Source: Chitinophagaceae bacterium
Lineage (GTDB): Bacteria; Bacteroidota; Bacteroidia; Chitinophagales; Chitinophagaceae
Direction: 5' to 3'
Length of the DNA: 64,000 nt
NCBI GenBank assembly: GCA_003168265.1
Contig: PMSV01000023.1
Location: 508,001-572,000, forward strand
Shown: positions 53,974-63,704 of the stretch, piece after piece
Numbering within the stretch: position 1 is the stretch's first letter
Layout of the letters: each line of letters opens with the position of its first letter
Notes under the pieces: model-generated
What the model saw: only the letters and a program-made list of their open reading frames with translations
Database searches by the model: none
Told to the model about the DNA's origin: nothing
Made by a program: the position numbers and the translations under genes

Positions 53974-56900
53974 TTGAGACAGGAACATGGACCATATGAA
54001 TTAACTGAAATCGATTTCGATCCTTTTGAAGACCGGGTGATCCAGCGGGTGGCTCCTGCCATTGAGCCGCAGATGGAGATCTGGGTTTCCTGCATGATGG
54101 GAGGCGATGACGCGAACCGTTCTTATAACGAGTCTGTGATGCTTTACCTGAACGGGAGGGTCGATACTGTGAAATTGGAACTGGCTCTGGGAGCTCTTGT
54201 GGAGAGACATGAGGCTTTGAGGTCCTGTTTTAGCGGAGATGGCAGACAGGTCATCATATATGAGGGGATTGATTTTGCAATCCGGCGAATGGACCTGGGG
54301 GAGCTGGATAAGCAAGGGCAGGTAGCGGCCCTGGATGATTTTGCCAAAGAGGATGCCAATAAGGCCTTTGATCTTTTTAATGGCCCGCTGTTCCGTTTTG
54401 CATTGATTAAATTATCGGACAAGCGATGGGTTCTGAAGATCACGGCCCATCATATTGTCTGCGATGGATGGTCGCTGGGTATCCTGCTCCAGGACTTGGG
54501 GAAATTATATAGCGGCAAGCCTGCGGTTTTGCCGGATGCCAGATGTTTTAGCCAGTACGCGATGGAGCAGTGGGATTATTCGGGAACAGAAGAATTTGCA
54601 AGTACTGTCGATTATTGGATAGATCAATACAAGGAAATTGTGCCTGTGCTGAACCTGCCGACTGATTTTGAGCGGCCGACAGTGAGAACCTATAAGAGTC
54701 ACCGGGATGATTTTGCGATCAATGGAGATCTTTCCGCCCGGGTGAAGGCCATGGGCGCGAAGGCGGGTTGCAGTTTTGTGACCACACTGCTTTCGGCTTT
54801 CGAAATTTTCCTCTTTAGATTGACTGGACAGCCTGAACTGGTTTTAGGATTGCCGGCGGCGGGGCAATCTGTTACGGGTAACGAGGCCCTGGTAGGGCAT
54901 TGCGTGAACCTATTGCCGCTTCGCTCTAAGGTGAAGGGCGAGGAACCATTTTTGGATTATCTGAAAGCAAGGAAGAAACAGCTTTTCGACGATTACGAAC
55001 ATCAGCGATTCACCTTTGGTACTTTGCTTAAAAAATTGAATATTCAAAGGGATCCTTCCAGAGTACCCCTTGTGCCCGTGGTTTTCAATATCGACATGGG
55101 CCTGGATAACGGGGTTTCTTTTGAGGGGATTGAACACAGACTTGGTTATACGCCGAGAGAATACGAAAATTTTGAATTGTTCCTGAACGCGAGCGGCTCC
55201 GAAAAGCTGCTGGTTCTGGAATGGTCCTATAATACCCAACTTTTCAAGGCTTCTACGATCGCGCGCATGATGGATGAATTCACGAGCCTGCTGGAATTTA
55301 CTTCGAGTCATCCTGATACCAGGATCCAGGATATACCGAAAGGAAGGGAAGATGAGCTATGGAAGAAACTCAAGGATTGGAATGATACCCGCGTTGAATA
55401 TCCCAGGGACCTGACCCTAGTGGATTTATTTGAAAAAAGCGTAGAGCTGCACCGCGAAAAGATCGCATTAAGGTTCGGAAAGAAGGCCTATACCTATGAG
55501 GCTCTGAATGAAGTAGCCAACCGGTTTGCGGCCATGTTGAAGGAGGAGGGTATCGGATGCGGCAAGCTAGTCGGAATCTCCGTTGACCGCAGTGCGGAGA
55601 TGGTGGTAGTGATGCTTGGGATTGCGAAGGCAGGTGCTGCTTATTTGCCTCTGGACCCCCTTTTCCCACAAAAAAGAATTGAGTTCATGCTGGCTGACTC
55701 AGCGGCGAATCTGCTGATCAGTTCAAAAAAATACAAGGGAAGATTCGGACCGTTGGTCAGAGAGATCCTGGTGGAAGAGGTCTGGCAGAAACTGGATAGA
55801 TGGAAGGGTGAGAATGGAAGTGTTTGCGGTAGTAGGGACCTTGCCTACCTGCTTTATACTTCGGGTTCGACAGGCAATCCCAAAGGAGTGCAGATTGAGC
55901 AGCATAGCCTTGTGAATTTTTTATTGAGCATGAAGAATAAACCGGGTATAAAGGCTTCGGACCGGTTGCTCGCAGTGTCGACGATCTCATTTGATATCGC
56001 AGGATTGGAAATCTACCTGCCACTGATCAGCGGTGCAGAACTCGTGCTCGCAGATTCAGAGTCTGTGAAGGATGGCCGAATGCTGCTGGACTTGATCGGA
56101 GAAAGGGAGATCAGCATTATGCAGGCGACTCCTTCGACTTGGCGGATGCTGATCGAAGCGGGCTGGGAAAAAAAGCTTGCTTTGAAAGTGCTCTGCGGAG
56201 GCGAGGCATTGCCGAGAGACCTGGCAGAAAATTTGATAATTCGTTCCGAAAGTGTTTGGAATATGTATGGACCAACGGAAACGACTATCTGGTCAGCAGT
56301 CAGCGAAGTGGCCGCAGATGAACCGGTGATCTCGATCGGCAGACCGATCGACAATACCCAGATCCTTATTCTGGATGAACATGGAAAGCCGGTTCCTGAA
56401 GGTTCGGTGGGGGAGATCTATATAGGCGGAGAAGGTGTGGCGCGCGGCTACCTGAACCGTCAGGACCTGAACGGAGAGAAATTTCTGGAGGAAATGTTCC
56501 CGGGACCTATAACAGGAAGGTTTTACCGGACCGGGGACCTTGGGAAATGGATGGAGGGCGGATTATTGCAATGCCTGGGAAGGATTGATCACCAGGTGAA
56601 AATCCATGGATACCGTATCGAACTTGAAGAAATAGAACAGGCTTTGCTGAAACAGGAGGGGATCAGGCAGGCGGTTGTAACAGCAAGCCAGGACAGATTG
56701 AGGGCATTTATTGTTTCAGACGGGGATAATTCACCTTCAATCGTCGGGCGCTGGAAACAGTGCTTATCTGAATCCCTACCCGCTTATATGGTTCCTGCTG
56801 ATTTTACCCCGCTGGATCAAATTCCTTTGACACCGAATGGAAAGATCGACAGGGAATCACTCATGAGATTGGCTGGCCCCGCGGGTGGAACAGTTAAGGA

Positions 56901-58017
56901 AAGGATCGAACCGAGAACGGATACGGAAAAATTAATCGCCGGGATATGGAAATCTGTACTGGGAATCCAGACAATCGGCGTGAAGGATGATTTTTTTGAA
57001 ATGGGAGGTCATTCCCTGATCGCCGTGCAGGCCATGACCCAGCTTGAAAAACAAACAGGCAGGAGATTACCCCTGGCCTCCCTTCTCGAAGCTCCTACGA
57101 TTGAAAAACTTTCGCGTCTTCTTCTATTAGAGGAAAGCGCTGTACAGGATGATCATTCGCTTGTGACCATTAAAGCTAACGGAAAGAAAATACCTCTTTA
57201 TATCGTTCATGGCTTTGGTATGAATGTGCTTTTGTTCAATTATATCGCCAGAAATATGGATGCGGATCAGCCTGTCTTTGCATTGCAGGCAAAGGGGCTG
57301 CATAGGGGTGCAGCACAGCTTCCTGACAATATGGAAGGGATCGCAACGGAATATCTTTCCGAGGTTCTCAAACGAGATCCGAACGGACCGTATGCCCTGG
57401 CCGGTTATTCTTTTGGGGGCATCATCGCTTTTGAAATGGCCACGCAATTAAGGGCCATGGGTAAAGAAGTAAAAATGCTGGCGATGTTCGATACCTATGC
57501 CGATAATTCTACTTATTTCGATCCTTATCTGCAAAATATCAAAAAGAAGGTCGGCAGGCAATTTCCCAAATTATTATTCATTGTCCGCTCGCTTTTCATC
57601 CAACCCAAAAAGACCATCTTGTATCAACGAGACTTTGTGAAAAATAAAGTCAGGAGCGTATTGGGCAGAGCCGATATTTATGAAGATGAAGGAGCAAGTC
57701 TGGATCCCACCCTGGCTCAGAAATACGATCACGCCTATATGCATTACAAGATGAGCCCTTATAATGGAACCATCGATCTTTTCAGGGTTAAAAACAGGCT
57801 CTATTATTTAGATGATCTTGTTTACCTGGGATGGAAACCCTTTGCCCGGAGAGGAGTCAAGGTGTACGAGATCGGCGGAGATCACAAAACCTTTCTTTAT
57901 CCCCCTCACGATAAGGCTTTTGGAAAAATATTGCAGGAAGTCCTGGATCAACATGCCGCCGAACCTGACAACACGAATTACTCAGACGGAGGAATTCCCT
58001 TTCTCAAAGTCGTTTGA
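53974..58017 (+). CDS. Non-ribosomal peptide synthetase C-A-PCP-TE
   Basis: The 1347-residue synthetase has a condensation domain (about 1-460; H159-H160 to D164 in HHIVCDG), an adenylation domain (about 470-960; YTSGSTGNPKG near 628) whose code reads D-I-L-Q-L-G-M-I-W, close to the glycine type, a PCP (S1014 in GGHSLI), and a type I thioesterase (about 1065-1345; S1146 in GYSFGG, D1173, H1304 in GDHKTF). It condenses the upstream beta-amino acyl unit with glycine and releases it. The start is TTG, three codons after the upstream TGA and in the same frame. The first ATG would cut the C domain's first motif, so TTG or a non-standard start must be used. Confidence 0.9.
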   Translation: MRQEHGPYELTEIDFDPFEDRVIQRVAPAIEPQMEIWVSCMMGGDDANRSYNESVMLYLNGRVDTVKLELALGALVERHEALRSCFSGDGRQVIIYEGIDFAIRRMDLGELDKQGQVAALDDFAKEDANKAFDLFNGPLFRFALIKLSDKRWVLKITAHHIVCDGWSLGILLQDLGKLYSGKPAVLPDARCFSQYAMEQWDYSGTEEFASTVDYWIDQYKEIVPVLNLPTDFERPTVRTYKSHRDDFAINGDLSARVKAMGAKAGCSFVTTLLSAFEIFLFRLTGQPELVLGLPAAGQSVTGNEALVGHCVNLLPLRSKVKGEEPFLDYLKARKKQLFDDYEHQRFTFGTLLKKLNIQRDPSRVPLVPVVFNIDMGLDNGVSFEGIEHRLGYTPREYENFELFLNASGSEKLLVLEWSYNTQLFKASTIARMMDEFTSLLEFTSSHPDTRIQDIPKGREDELWKKLKDWNDTRVEYPRDLTLVDLFEKSVELHREKIALRFGKKAYTYEALNEVANRFAAMLKEEGIGCGKLVGISVDRSAEMVVVMLGIAKAGAAYLPLDPLFPQKRIEFMLADSAANLLISSKKYKGRFGPLVREILVEEVWQKLDRWKGENGSVCGSRDLAYLLYTSGSTGNPKGVQIEQHSLVNFLLSMKNKPGIKASDRLLAVSTISFDIAGLEIYLPLISGAELVLADSESVKDGRMLLDLIGEREISIMQATPSTWRMLIEAGWEKKLALKVLCGGEALPRDLAENLIIRSESVWNMYGPTETTIWSAVSEVAADEPVISIGRPIDNTQILILDEHGKPVPEGSVGEIYIGGEGVARGYLNRQDLNGEKFLEEMFPGPITGRFYRTGDLGKWMEGGLLQCLGRIDHQVKIHGYRIELEEIEQALLKQEGIRQAVVTASQDRLRAFIVSDGDNSPSIVGRWKQCLSESLPAYMVPADFTPLDQIPLTPNGKIDRESLMRLAGPAGGTVKERIEPRTDTEKLIAGIWKSVLGIQTIGVKDDFFEMGGHSLIAVQAMTQLEKQTGRRLPLASLLEAPTIEKLSRLLLLEESAVQDDHSLVTIKANGKKIPLYIVHGFGMNVLLFNYIARNMDADQPVFALQAKGLHRGAAQLPDNMEGIATEYLSEVLKRDPNGPYALAGYSFGGIIAFEMATQLRAMGKEVKMLAMFDTYADNSTYFDPYLQNIKKKVGRQFPKLLFIVRSLFIQPKKTILYQRDFVKNKVRSVLGRADIYEDEGASLDPTLAQKYDHAYMHYKMSPYNGTIDLFRVKNRLYYLDDLVYLGWKPFARRGVKVYEIGGDHKTFLYPPHDKAFGKILQEVLDQHAAEPDNTNYSDGGIPFLKVV

Positions 58018-58018
58018 T

Positions 58019-58753
58019 ATGTCCTGGCTATCTATTCAAGAAATCCCCCTGGTCCAATGGACAAAAGAAGAAAGCTTTCCTTTTAAGACCATTCCGGTTT
58101 GTGATTGCTGGAAAATTTCCATTCCGGGGCTTGAGGGGCTTGTAGTGAATAAAGAACCTATATTAGTTAGTGATGAGTTGGAGAGGGCGCAGCGGTATTT
58201 TCAGGAGAAAGACAGATTAAGATTCAAATTATGCAGGATATCTCTTAGGATCCTGCTCGCGAAATATCTGCAAACTGACCCGGCGTGCCTGGTGTTCAGG
58301 GAGGGCCCTAATAAAAAACCTTTTTTCAATGATGAGTTGCATTTCAATGTAAGCCATAGCGAAGAGATGATCCTGATCACGGTTTCTTCAAAACCAGTCG
58401 GGGTGGATGTTGAAAAAATCAGATTCCGTTTTCCCCTTGAAGAATTGATCAGGGAAATCGCCAGTCCGGAAGAATTGGAAATCTACAGAGAGAGCTCCGA
58501 TACTTTGGATTTTTTTTATTATCTCTGGACACGCAAAGAATCCCTGCTTAAGGCAAGTTCCAAAGGCATTGAAGATTCCCTGAATCGATTGAATGTGCTT
58601 GACGGGAGAAGGACGCTCCCTGCTGAACTTATTGGCTCTGATCAGGATTGGTTTATAGGGAGCTTTAAAATGAATGGGGATTATCGGGGCTGCATCGCCA
58701 GTTCCTATCCGCTCGAAGATTGCCGTTTCCTGGATGCTTCGGGTTTTCTTTAG
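58019..58753 (+). CDS. Sfp-type 4'-phosphopantetheinyl transferase
   Basis: The 244-residue protein from ATG 58019 starts 1 nt after the synthetase stop, so it is translationally coupled to the thioesterase gene. The magnesium motif GVDVEKI (D130, E132) and W170-x-x-K173-E174 in WTRKESLLKA are complete, and HFNVSHSEE is the typical substrate-binding strand. It attaches phosphopantetheine to the PCP and ACP domains of the two synthetases. An upstream extension of the open frame overlaps the synthetase and is not supported. Confidence 0.93.
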   Translation: MSWLSIQEIPLVQWTKEESFPFKTIPVCDCWKISIPGLEGLVVNKEPILVSDELERAQRYFQEKDRLRFKLCRISLRILLAKYLQTDPACLVFREGPNKKPFFNDELHFNVSHSEEMILITVSSKPVGVDVEKIRFRFPLEELIREIASPEELEIYRESSDTLDFFYYLWTRKESLLKASSKGIEDSLNRLNVLDGRRTLPAELIGSDQDWFIGSFKMNGDYRGCIASSYPLEDCRFLDASGFL

Positions 58754-58755
58754 TT

Positions 58756-58797
58756 GCCTATTTCTTTTCCCAGACTTTCGCTCCATTGACATAAACG
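58756..58797 (-). pseudogene. Possible minus-strand relic of an amidohydrolase C-terminus
   Basis: Read on the minus strand, the codons give FVYVNGAKVWEKK followed by TAG. The V-N-G-x-x-V/K-x-x-x pattern is typical of the last strand of amidohydrolases (compare IVNGKEVYKKK at the end of 7610-9265). The relic is only about 14 codons, so chance cannot be excluded. Confidence 0.35.
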
Positions 58798-58811
58798 AAG
58801 AATATGCAAGC

Positions 58812-58985
58812 CGTGGCCCTCTCGAGAAAGGGAAGGATGCCAATATCGTCGTGAGCGATGGGAATATACTGGACATTCGGACGAGTCAGGTCAGTCTCGC
58901 ATTCATCCAGGGCAGGCAGATCGATCTAGACAATAAACAAAAACAGTTGTTCAGGAAATACATGAATAAATATGGGTTGAAATAG
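58812..58985 (+). pseudogene. 3' fragment of an amidohydrolase gene
   Basis: About 57 codons in the plus strand read GPLEKGKDANIVV, NILDIRTS, AFIQGRQIDLDNKQKQL and end in NKYGLK*. They match the final part of the complete gene at 62230-63537 (GSIEPGKDANILI, DILDMRTS, AFIQGREVSLENKQVQL, KYWLK*) at about two-thirds identity. Nothing upstream in this frame matches, and no start codon with sense is present. It is the relic of a third member of this amidohydrolase group, left at the right border of the synthetase cluster. Confidence 0.8.
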
Positions 58986-59069
58986 AGCCATTGATAAAAT
59001 ACTCATTTGTGCTATGGGCAGAGTTCGTTAAATTCGGATTTCTATCATCAATTACTAAAACTAACACAC

Positions 59070-62000
59070 ATGAGGAGTTTATGCCTCAGGCTGCCGGGAA
59101 AGTATTCTATTTTCCTGGTTCTCCTGTTCAACTTCATAGTTCTGAAAGGCCAGCAACCTACATTCCCTGTCAATGGTGTGGCCGATCCGAGAAATGCCTG
59201 CTATGCATTGCTGCATGCAACCATTGTAAAGGATGGAAAGACCACCCTTAAAAATGCCATATTGATCATACGCGAAGGAAGGATCGCGGAGGTATCTGAA
59301 AATGCGGCGATCCCCAAAGACGCTGTCACGGTTGACTGCAGCGGCAAATTCATTTATCCCTCCCTGATCGATATCTATAGCGATTACGGAATACCCACCC
59401 CCGAACGTCCAAGAAATGGATTTGATTTTCGCGCACCTGCTCAATTCGGCAGCAATACCAAAGGCGCATTTGGCTGGAACCAGGCAATCAAACCTGAGAC
59501 CGATGGGTCCAAAATTTTTGTGACCGATGATGCAAAAGCAAAGCTCCTTCGCGACCAGGGCTTTGGCGCCGTCCTCACTCATCAGAAAGACGGCATCGCA
59601 CGCGGAACCGGCATCTTTGTCACACTCTCTTCGCAAAGAGAAAATCTGGTCATCCTGAAGGAGAGGGCTTCCGCTCACTATTCATTCAGCAAGGGCAGTT
59701 CGACCCAATCCTATCCAAGTTCCATGATGGGCACAATCGCAATTTTGAGACAAACCTATCTGGATGCGCAGTGGTATAAGAGTAAGCCCGAAAAAGAGGG
59801 ACTCAATCTTAGTTTACAAGCATGGAATGATAATCAAAACCTTCCCCAGATCTTCGATGCCAATGATAAATGGAATGACTTGCGGGCAGATCGCATAGGG
59901 GATGAGTTTGGCGTCAAGTACATAATAAAAGGGGGGGGCAATGAATACCAACGTATCGATGATATCGCATCAACTAAGGCGAGCTATATTATTCCTCTCA
60001 ACTTTCCACAGGCAATGGATGTGGAAGATCCCAATGATGCACGCTTTGTAGAACTATCCACCATGAAGCATTGGGAACTTGCACCATCCAACCCCGCCGC
60101 ACTGGAAAAGGCGCATATTAAATTTTGTTTGACCGCAGCCGATCTCAAAGATCCAAAAGAGTTCTGGACCAATTTAAGAAAGGCCATCGATAACGGCCTT
60201 TCAGAAGAAACGGCCATGGCTGCCCTGACAGAGATTCCCGCCAAATTGCTCGGGCTCTATGACCGGATCGGCAGCCTGGAAACAGGTAAGATCGCGAACC
60301 TGCTCATCACCAGCGGCCCACTGTTTGCCGAGAAAACGGTGATTCTGGAAAACTGGATACAGGGAGAAAAATATTCAATACACGACGAGGAATGGAATGA
60401 TATTAAAGGAACCTATAGCCTTGTTATTAATAGTTCTTCCGGAACTTCCAACTATAGCCTGGAGATCAAGGGCAATAATAATGCGACCGTGACGGGGAAG
60501 GATAGCCTGCCTACCAAATTCAGCTTTGACGGCAAACTTGTAAAGCTAAGTTTCTCCCCAGTTTCCGGGAGAAGGCCAGCTCCAAGTCATGACAGCACGG
60601 CCCCTATGCCAAGAAACCGGATAGGGAGCAGGGGGGGAGCCGAGGTCTTATTATGCGGCGTTATGACAGGAAAGGAAATCTCCGGCAACGGTGTCGATAC
60701 AGCCGGTAACAATGCAATCTGGTATGCGAGATTTGTAAAAACAGAAACAGAAAGCAGCGACAGCACGAGAAAAAAGCCAATTCTCAGATTAGGAAAGGTT
60801 CTCTATCCTTTTGACGGTTATGGTTGGGAGGAATTGCCTAAACAGGAAACGATCCTGATCAGGAACGCGACAGTCTGGACCAACGAAGCGGAGGGAAGCC
60901 TTGAAAACACAGATGTTCTGGTTCAGAATGGAAAGATTGCGAGGATAGGAAAGAGCATAACCGAGCCCAATGCAAGAACCATTGACGGTAAGGGTAAATT
61001 CCTGACGGCAGGCATTATCGATGAACATTCCCATATCGCGGCATCATCGATCAACGAAGGAGGTCAGTCCGTAACTTCAGAAGTGCGTATTGCAGATAAT
61101 CTGAATCCCGAAGACTTGAATATATATCGTCAACTCGCCGGAGGCGTCACTTCCTCACATATACTGCATGGATCAGCCAACACGATCGGAGGACAAACCC
61201 AACTCATTAAGCTTCGCTGGGGTGTGGACGATGAGGGCCTTAAGTTCAGAAACTGGGATCCATTTATAAAATTTGCACTCGGTGAAAATGTAAAGCGCAC
61301 GACCTCCACCAATAACACTCGTTTTCCGGACACCAGGATGGGTGTTGACCAGGTGCTCGTGGACGCATTCACAAGGGCGAGGGATTATGAGAAAACTTTT
61401 GAGGTAGCAGAAGCCAATAACAGGAAAAAAGGCGCCAAACCCATCGTCGTTAGAAGGGACCTTGAACTGGATGCGCTTGTTGAGATCCTGCAACACAAAA
61501 GATTCATCACCTGTCATTCCTATGTACAAAGCGAGATCACTGATCTCATGCGCGTAGCTGAACAATTTGGATTCAGGATCAATACATTTACGCATATACT
61601 TGAAGGTTATAAGGTGGCCGATAAAATGAAAGAGCATGGCTCCAATGCTTCCACCTTCTCTGACTGGTGGGCCTATAAGACAGAAGTGCAGGACGCCATC
61701 GCTTATAATGCCAGCATCATGCAAAAGATGGGACTCAATGTCTGCATCAATTCCGATGATGCCGAACAGGCCAGGCACCTGAACCAGGAAGCGGCTAAGA
61801 GCGTGAAATACGGTGGAATGAGCGAGGAGGATGCCTGGAAAATGGTTACGCTGAATCCGGCAAAGGCACTTCATGTGGCAGACAGGGTGGGCAGCATCAA
61901 GGTCGGCAAGGATGCAGACCTTGTGCTTTGGAGCGACAATCCCCTCAGCATTTATGCAAAACCGCTGAAGACGATCGTGGATGGAACCCTGTATTTCGAT

Positions 62001-62219
62001 GTGGTAAGGGATTCAGTCGTGAGAAAATACATTGCTTCTGAGCGGAACCGCCTAATCCAAAAAATACTCAATGAGAAGAAATCAGGCGCTTCCATGCAAG
62101 CGGCGGGTCCCAGTTTTCATGTACTCCTGAGCTGTGGGGACCATGAGCATCATGACGGGCTCATTACTGTTGATATCAGTGATGAAGACACAGAAGCAGA
62201 ACAAACTCTAAACAAATAA
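59070..62219 (+). CDS. Secreted two-domain amidohydrolase family protein
   Basis: From ATG 59070 (MRSLCLRLPGKYS) the protein has 1049 residues with a signal peptide ending near LKGQQ. It holds two amidohydrolase domains: an N-terminal one (about 40-430) whose beta-strand-1 motif is degraded to IDIYSDYG instead of HxH, and a C-terminal one (about 600-1020) with the intact pair H653-x-H655 in DEHSHIAA, later histidines in TCHSY and THILEG, and the aspartate in NSDDAE. So only the second domain looks metal-competent. It is the first of a tandem pair with 62230-63537, 10 nt apart. The open frame extends to 59007, but the signal peptide fixes the start. The substrate is unknown. Confidence 0.85.
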   Translation: MRSLCLRLPGKYSIFLVLLFNFIVLKGQQPTFPVNGVADPRNACYALLHATIVKDGKTTLKNAILIIREGRIAEVSENAAIPKDAVTVDCSGKFIYPSLIDIYSDYGIPTPERPRNGFDFRAPAQFGSNTKGAFGWNQAIKPETDGSKIFVTDDAKAKLLRDQGFGAVLTHQKDGIARGTGIFVTLSSQRENLVILKERASAHYSFSKGSSTQSYPSSMMGTIAILRQTYLDAQWYKSKPEKEGLNLSLQAWNDNQNLPQIFDANDKWNDLRADRIGDEFGVKYIIKGGGNEYQRIDDIASTKASYIIPLNFPQAMDVEDPNDARFVELSTMKHWELAPSNPAALEKAHIKFCLTAADLKDPKEFWTNLRKAIDNGLSEETAMAALTEIPAKLLGLYDRIGSLETGKIANLLITSGPLFAEKTVILENWIQGEKYSIHDEEWNDIKGTYSLVINSSSGTSNYSLEIKGNNNATVTGKDSLPTKFSFDGKLVKLSFSPVSGRRPAPSHDSTAPMPRNRIGSRGGAEVLLCGVMTGKEISGNGVDTAGNNAIWYARFVKTETESSDSTRKKPILRLGKVLYPFDGYGWEELPKQETILIRNATVWTNEAEGSLENTDVLVQNGKIARIGKSITEPNARTIDGKGKFLTAGIIDEHSHIAASSINEGGQSVTSEVRIADNLNPEDLNIYRQLAGGVTSSHILHGSANTIGGQTQLIKLRWGVDDEGLKFRNWDPFIKFALGENVKRTTSTNNTRFPDTRMGVDQVLVDAFTRARDYEKTFEVAEANNRKKGAKPIVVRRDLELDALVEILQHKRFITCHSYVQSEITDLMRVAEQFGFRINTFTHILEGYKVADKMKEHGSNASTFSDWWAYKTEVQDAIAYNASIMQKMGLNVCINSDDAEQARHLNQEAAKSVKYGGMSEEDAWKMVTLNPAKALHVADRVGSIKVGKDADLVLWSDNPLSIYAKPLKTIVDGTLYFDVVRDSVVRKYIASERNRLIQKILNEKKSGASMQAAGPSFHVLLSCGDHEHHDGLITVDISDEDTEAEQTLNK

Positions 62220-62229
62220 TTGGAATAAT

Positions 62230-63537
62230 ATGAAAAAAGTAATTTTCTTTCTTCTCTTAATATCCTCTTTGAGTCTGAGGGCCCAGGACGATATTTATCC
62301 GGCAAAAGACTATAAGGGCAGGATATTCATCATTCACGGTACCGTACATACGGGAACGGGGCAGGTCATCGAAAATGCCACGATCGAAGTGAACAATGGC
62401 AAAATCGTGGGAGTGGGCCAAAGCAATAACGCTCCGACGGGAGATGCGAAAATAGTGGATGCAGGCGGCAAACAGGTCTATCCCGGCCTCATACTTTCAC
62501 AGACGGATATTGGATTGAAAGAGATCGCCAGCGGTGTGCGCGGATCGAACGACTACCTGGAATTAGGAGACCTGAATCCCGATATCCGTTCCATTGTGGC
62601 CTATAATACGGATTCCAAAATCACCGGCACCCTCAGGGCCAATGGGATACTGCTCGCCTGCGTTGCACCTGAAGGAGGAACAATCAGCGGATCTTCCAGT
62701 GTAGTTCAACTCGATGCCTGGAACTATGAAGATGCAGCTTACAAAAAAGACAATGGGATCCGGCTCAACCTGCCGAGCTTTCTTGCCCGGCCCAATCGCA
62801 TGGCGCTATTTCTCGGCCTACCGGCCGAACATACAGACCCAACCAAACAGGCCCTTGATAAAATGGAAGAGATCAAATCATTCCTCAGGCAGGCTAAAGC
62901 TTATATTGAAGAAGGAACTCATACAGAGACCAATCTCAAATTCGAAGCCGTTCGCGGACTTTTCGACAAATCCCAGAAACTTTTCGTGTATGGCGATCAG
63001 GTTAAGCAAATGCTGGCGGCAATTGATTTAAAAAAGGAATTTGGTTTAGAAGTCACGATCGTAGGCGGAAGCGAAAGTTTTTTAATTGCAGATCTTTTGA
63101 AAAAGAATGAGATCTCCGTCATCCTGCAACAAATGCATGAACTACCGGCGACTGATGATGATGACTATGACCAACCCTTTAAGACGCCTGCTATTTTACA
63201 GCAGGCCGGTGTTCTGTTTGCCATCAACGATTCCCACGAAGAGAGCCGCTACCGCAACCTGATGTTCAATGCGGGGACTGCGGCAGCTTATGGATTGACT
63301 AAGGAGCAGGCCCTTCAGGCCATCACGCTCAATGCGGCCAGGATACTCGGCATTGATGATCGTACAGGAAGCATAGAACCCGGGAAGGATGCCAATATAC
63401 TGATCTGTGAAGGAGATATACTGGACATGAGAACCAGCATCATCGACAAGGCTTTTATTCAGGGAAGGGAGGTGAGCCTGGAAAATAAACAGGTCCAGTT
63501 GTATGAGAGGTATAAGTATAAGTATTGGTTGAAATGA
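62230..63537 (+). CDS. Secreted amidohydrolase-like protein with degenerate metal site
   Basis: The 435-residue protein has a signal peptide (1-19, ending SLRAQ) and an amidohydrolase fold. The strand that normally carries HxH reads YPGLILSQTDIG. A late Asp/His pair is in NDSHEES. Loss of the first histidine pair suggests it is not a standard metallohydrolase. It is 10 nt after the two-domain gene, the usual tandem arrangement of this family, and may act as its partner. The C-terminus matches the relic at 58812-58985. Confidence 0.82.
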   Translation: MKKVIFFLLLISSLSLRAQDDIYPAKDYKGRIFIIHGTVHTGTGQVIENATIEVNNGKIVGVGQSNNAPTGDAKIVDAGGKQVYPGLILSQTDIGLKEIASGVRGSNDYLELGDLNPDIRSIVAYNTDSKITGTLRANGILLACVAPEGGTISGSSSVVQLDAWNYEDAAYKKDNGIRLNLPSFLARPNRMALFLGLPAEHTDPTKQALDKMEEIKSFLRQAKAYIEEGTHTETNLKFEAVRGLFDKSQKLFVYGDQVKQMLAAIDLKKEFGLEVTIVGGSESFLIADLLKKNEISVILQQMHELPATDDDDYDQPFKTPAILQQAGVLFAINDSHEESRYRNLMFNAGTAAAYGLTKEQALQAITLNAARILGIDDRTGSIEPGKDANILICEGDILDMRTSIIDKAFIQGREVSLENKQVQLYERYKYKYWLK

Positions 63538-63704
63538 GGGGGAATGAACCATTCCGGGAATCGCCCCAATCAGATTACTTCCCAATTCTGAGTTTTTTTT
63601 ATATTACCCGTCATAATTGCTCAAAACATTGCAATGATTCCATTTATCAGCGGGGCTCTGTTTAAATCAATATTTAACTATTTAATATTTTAAATGCAAA
63701 AGCT

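Noticed and set aside
57812-58018. N-terminal extension of the phosphopantetheinyl transferase
   Set aside because: It overlaps the thioesterase domain in another frame. ATG 58019 gives the normal family length.
61173-61874. Open frame of 233 codons antisense to the two-domain amidohydrolase
   Set aside because: The sense frame carries the conserved metal motifs. The antisense frame has no family features.
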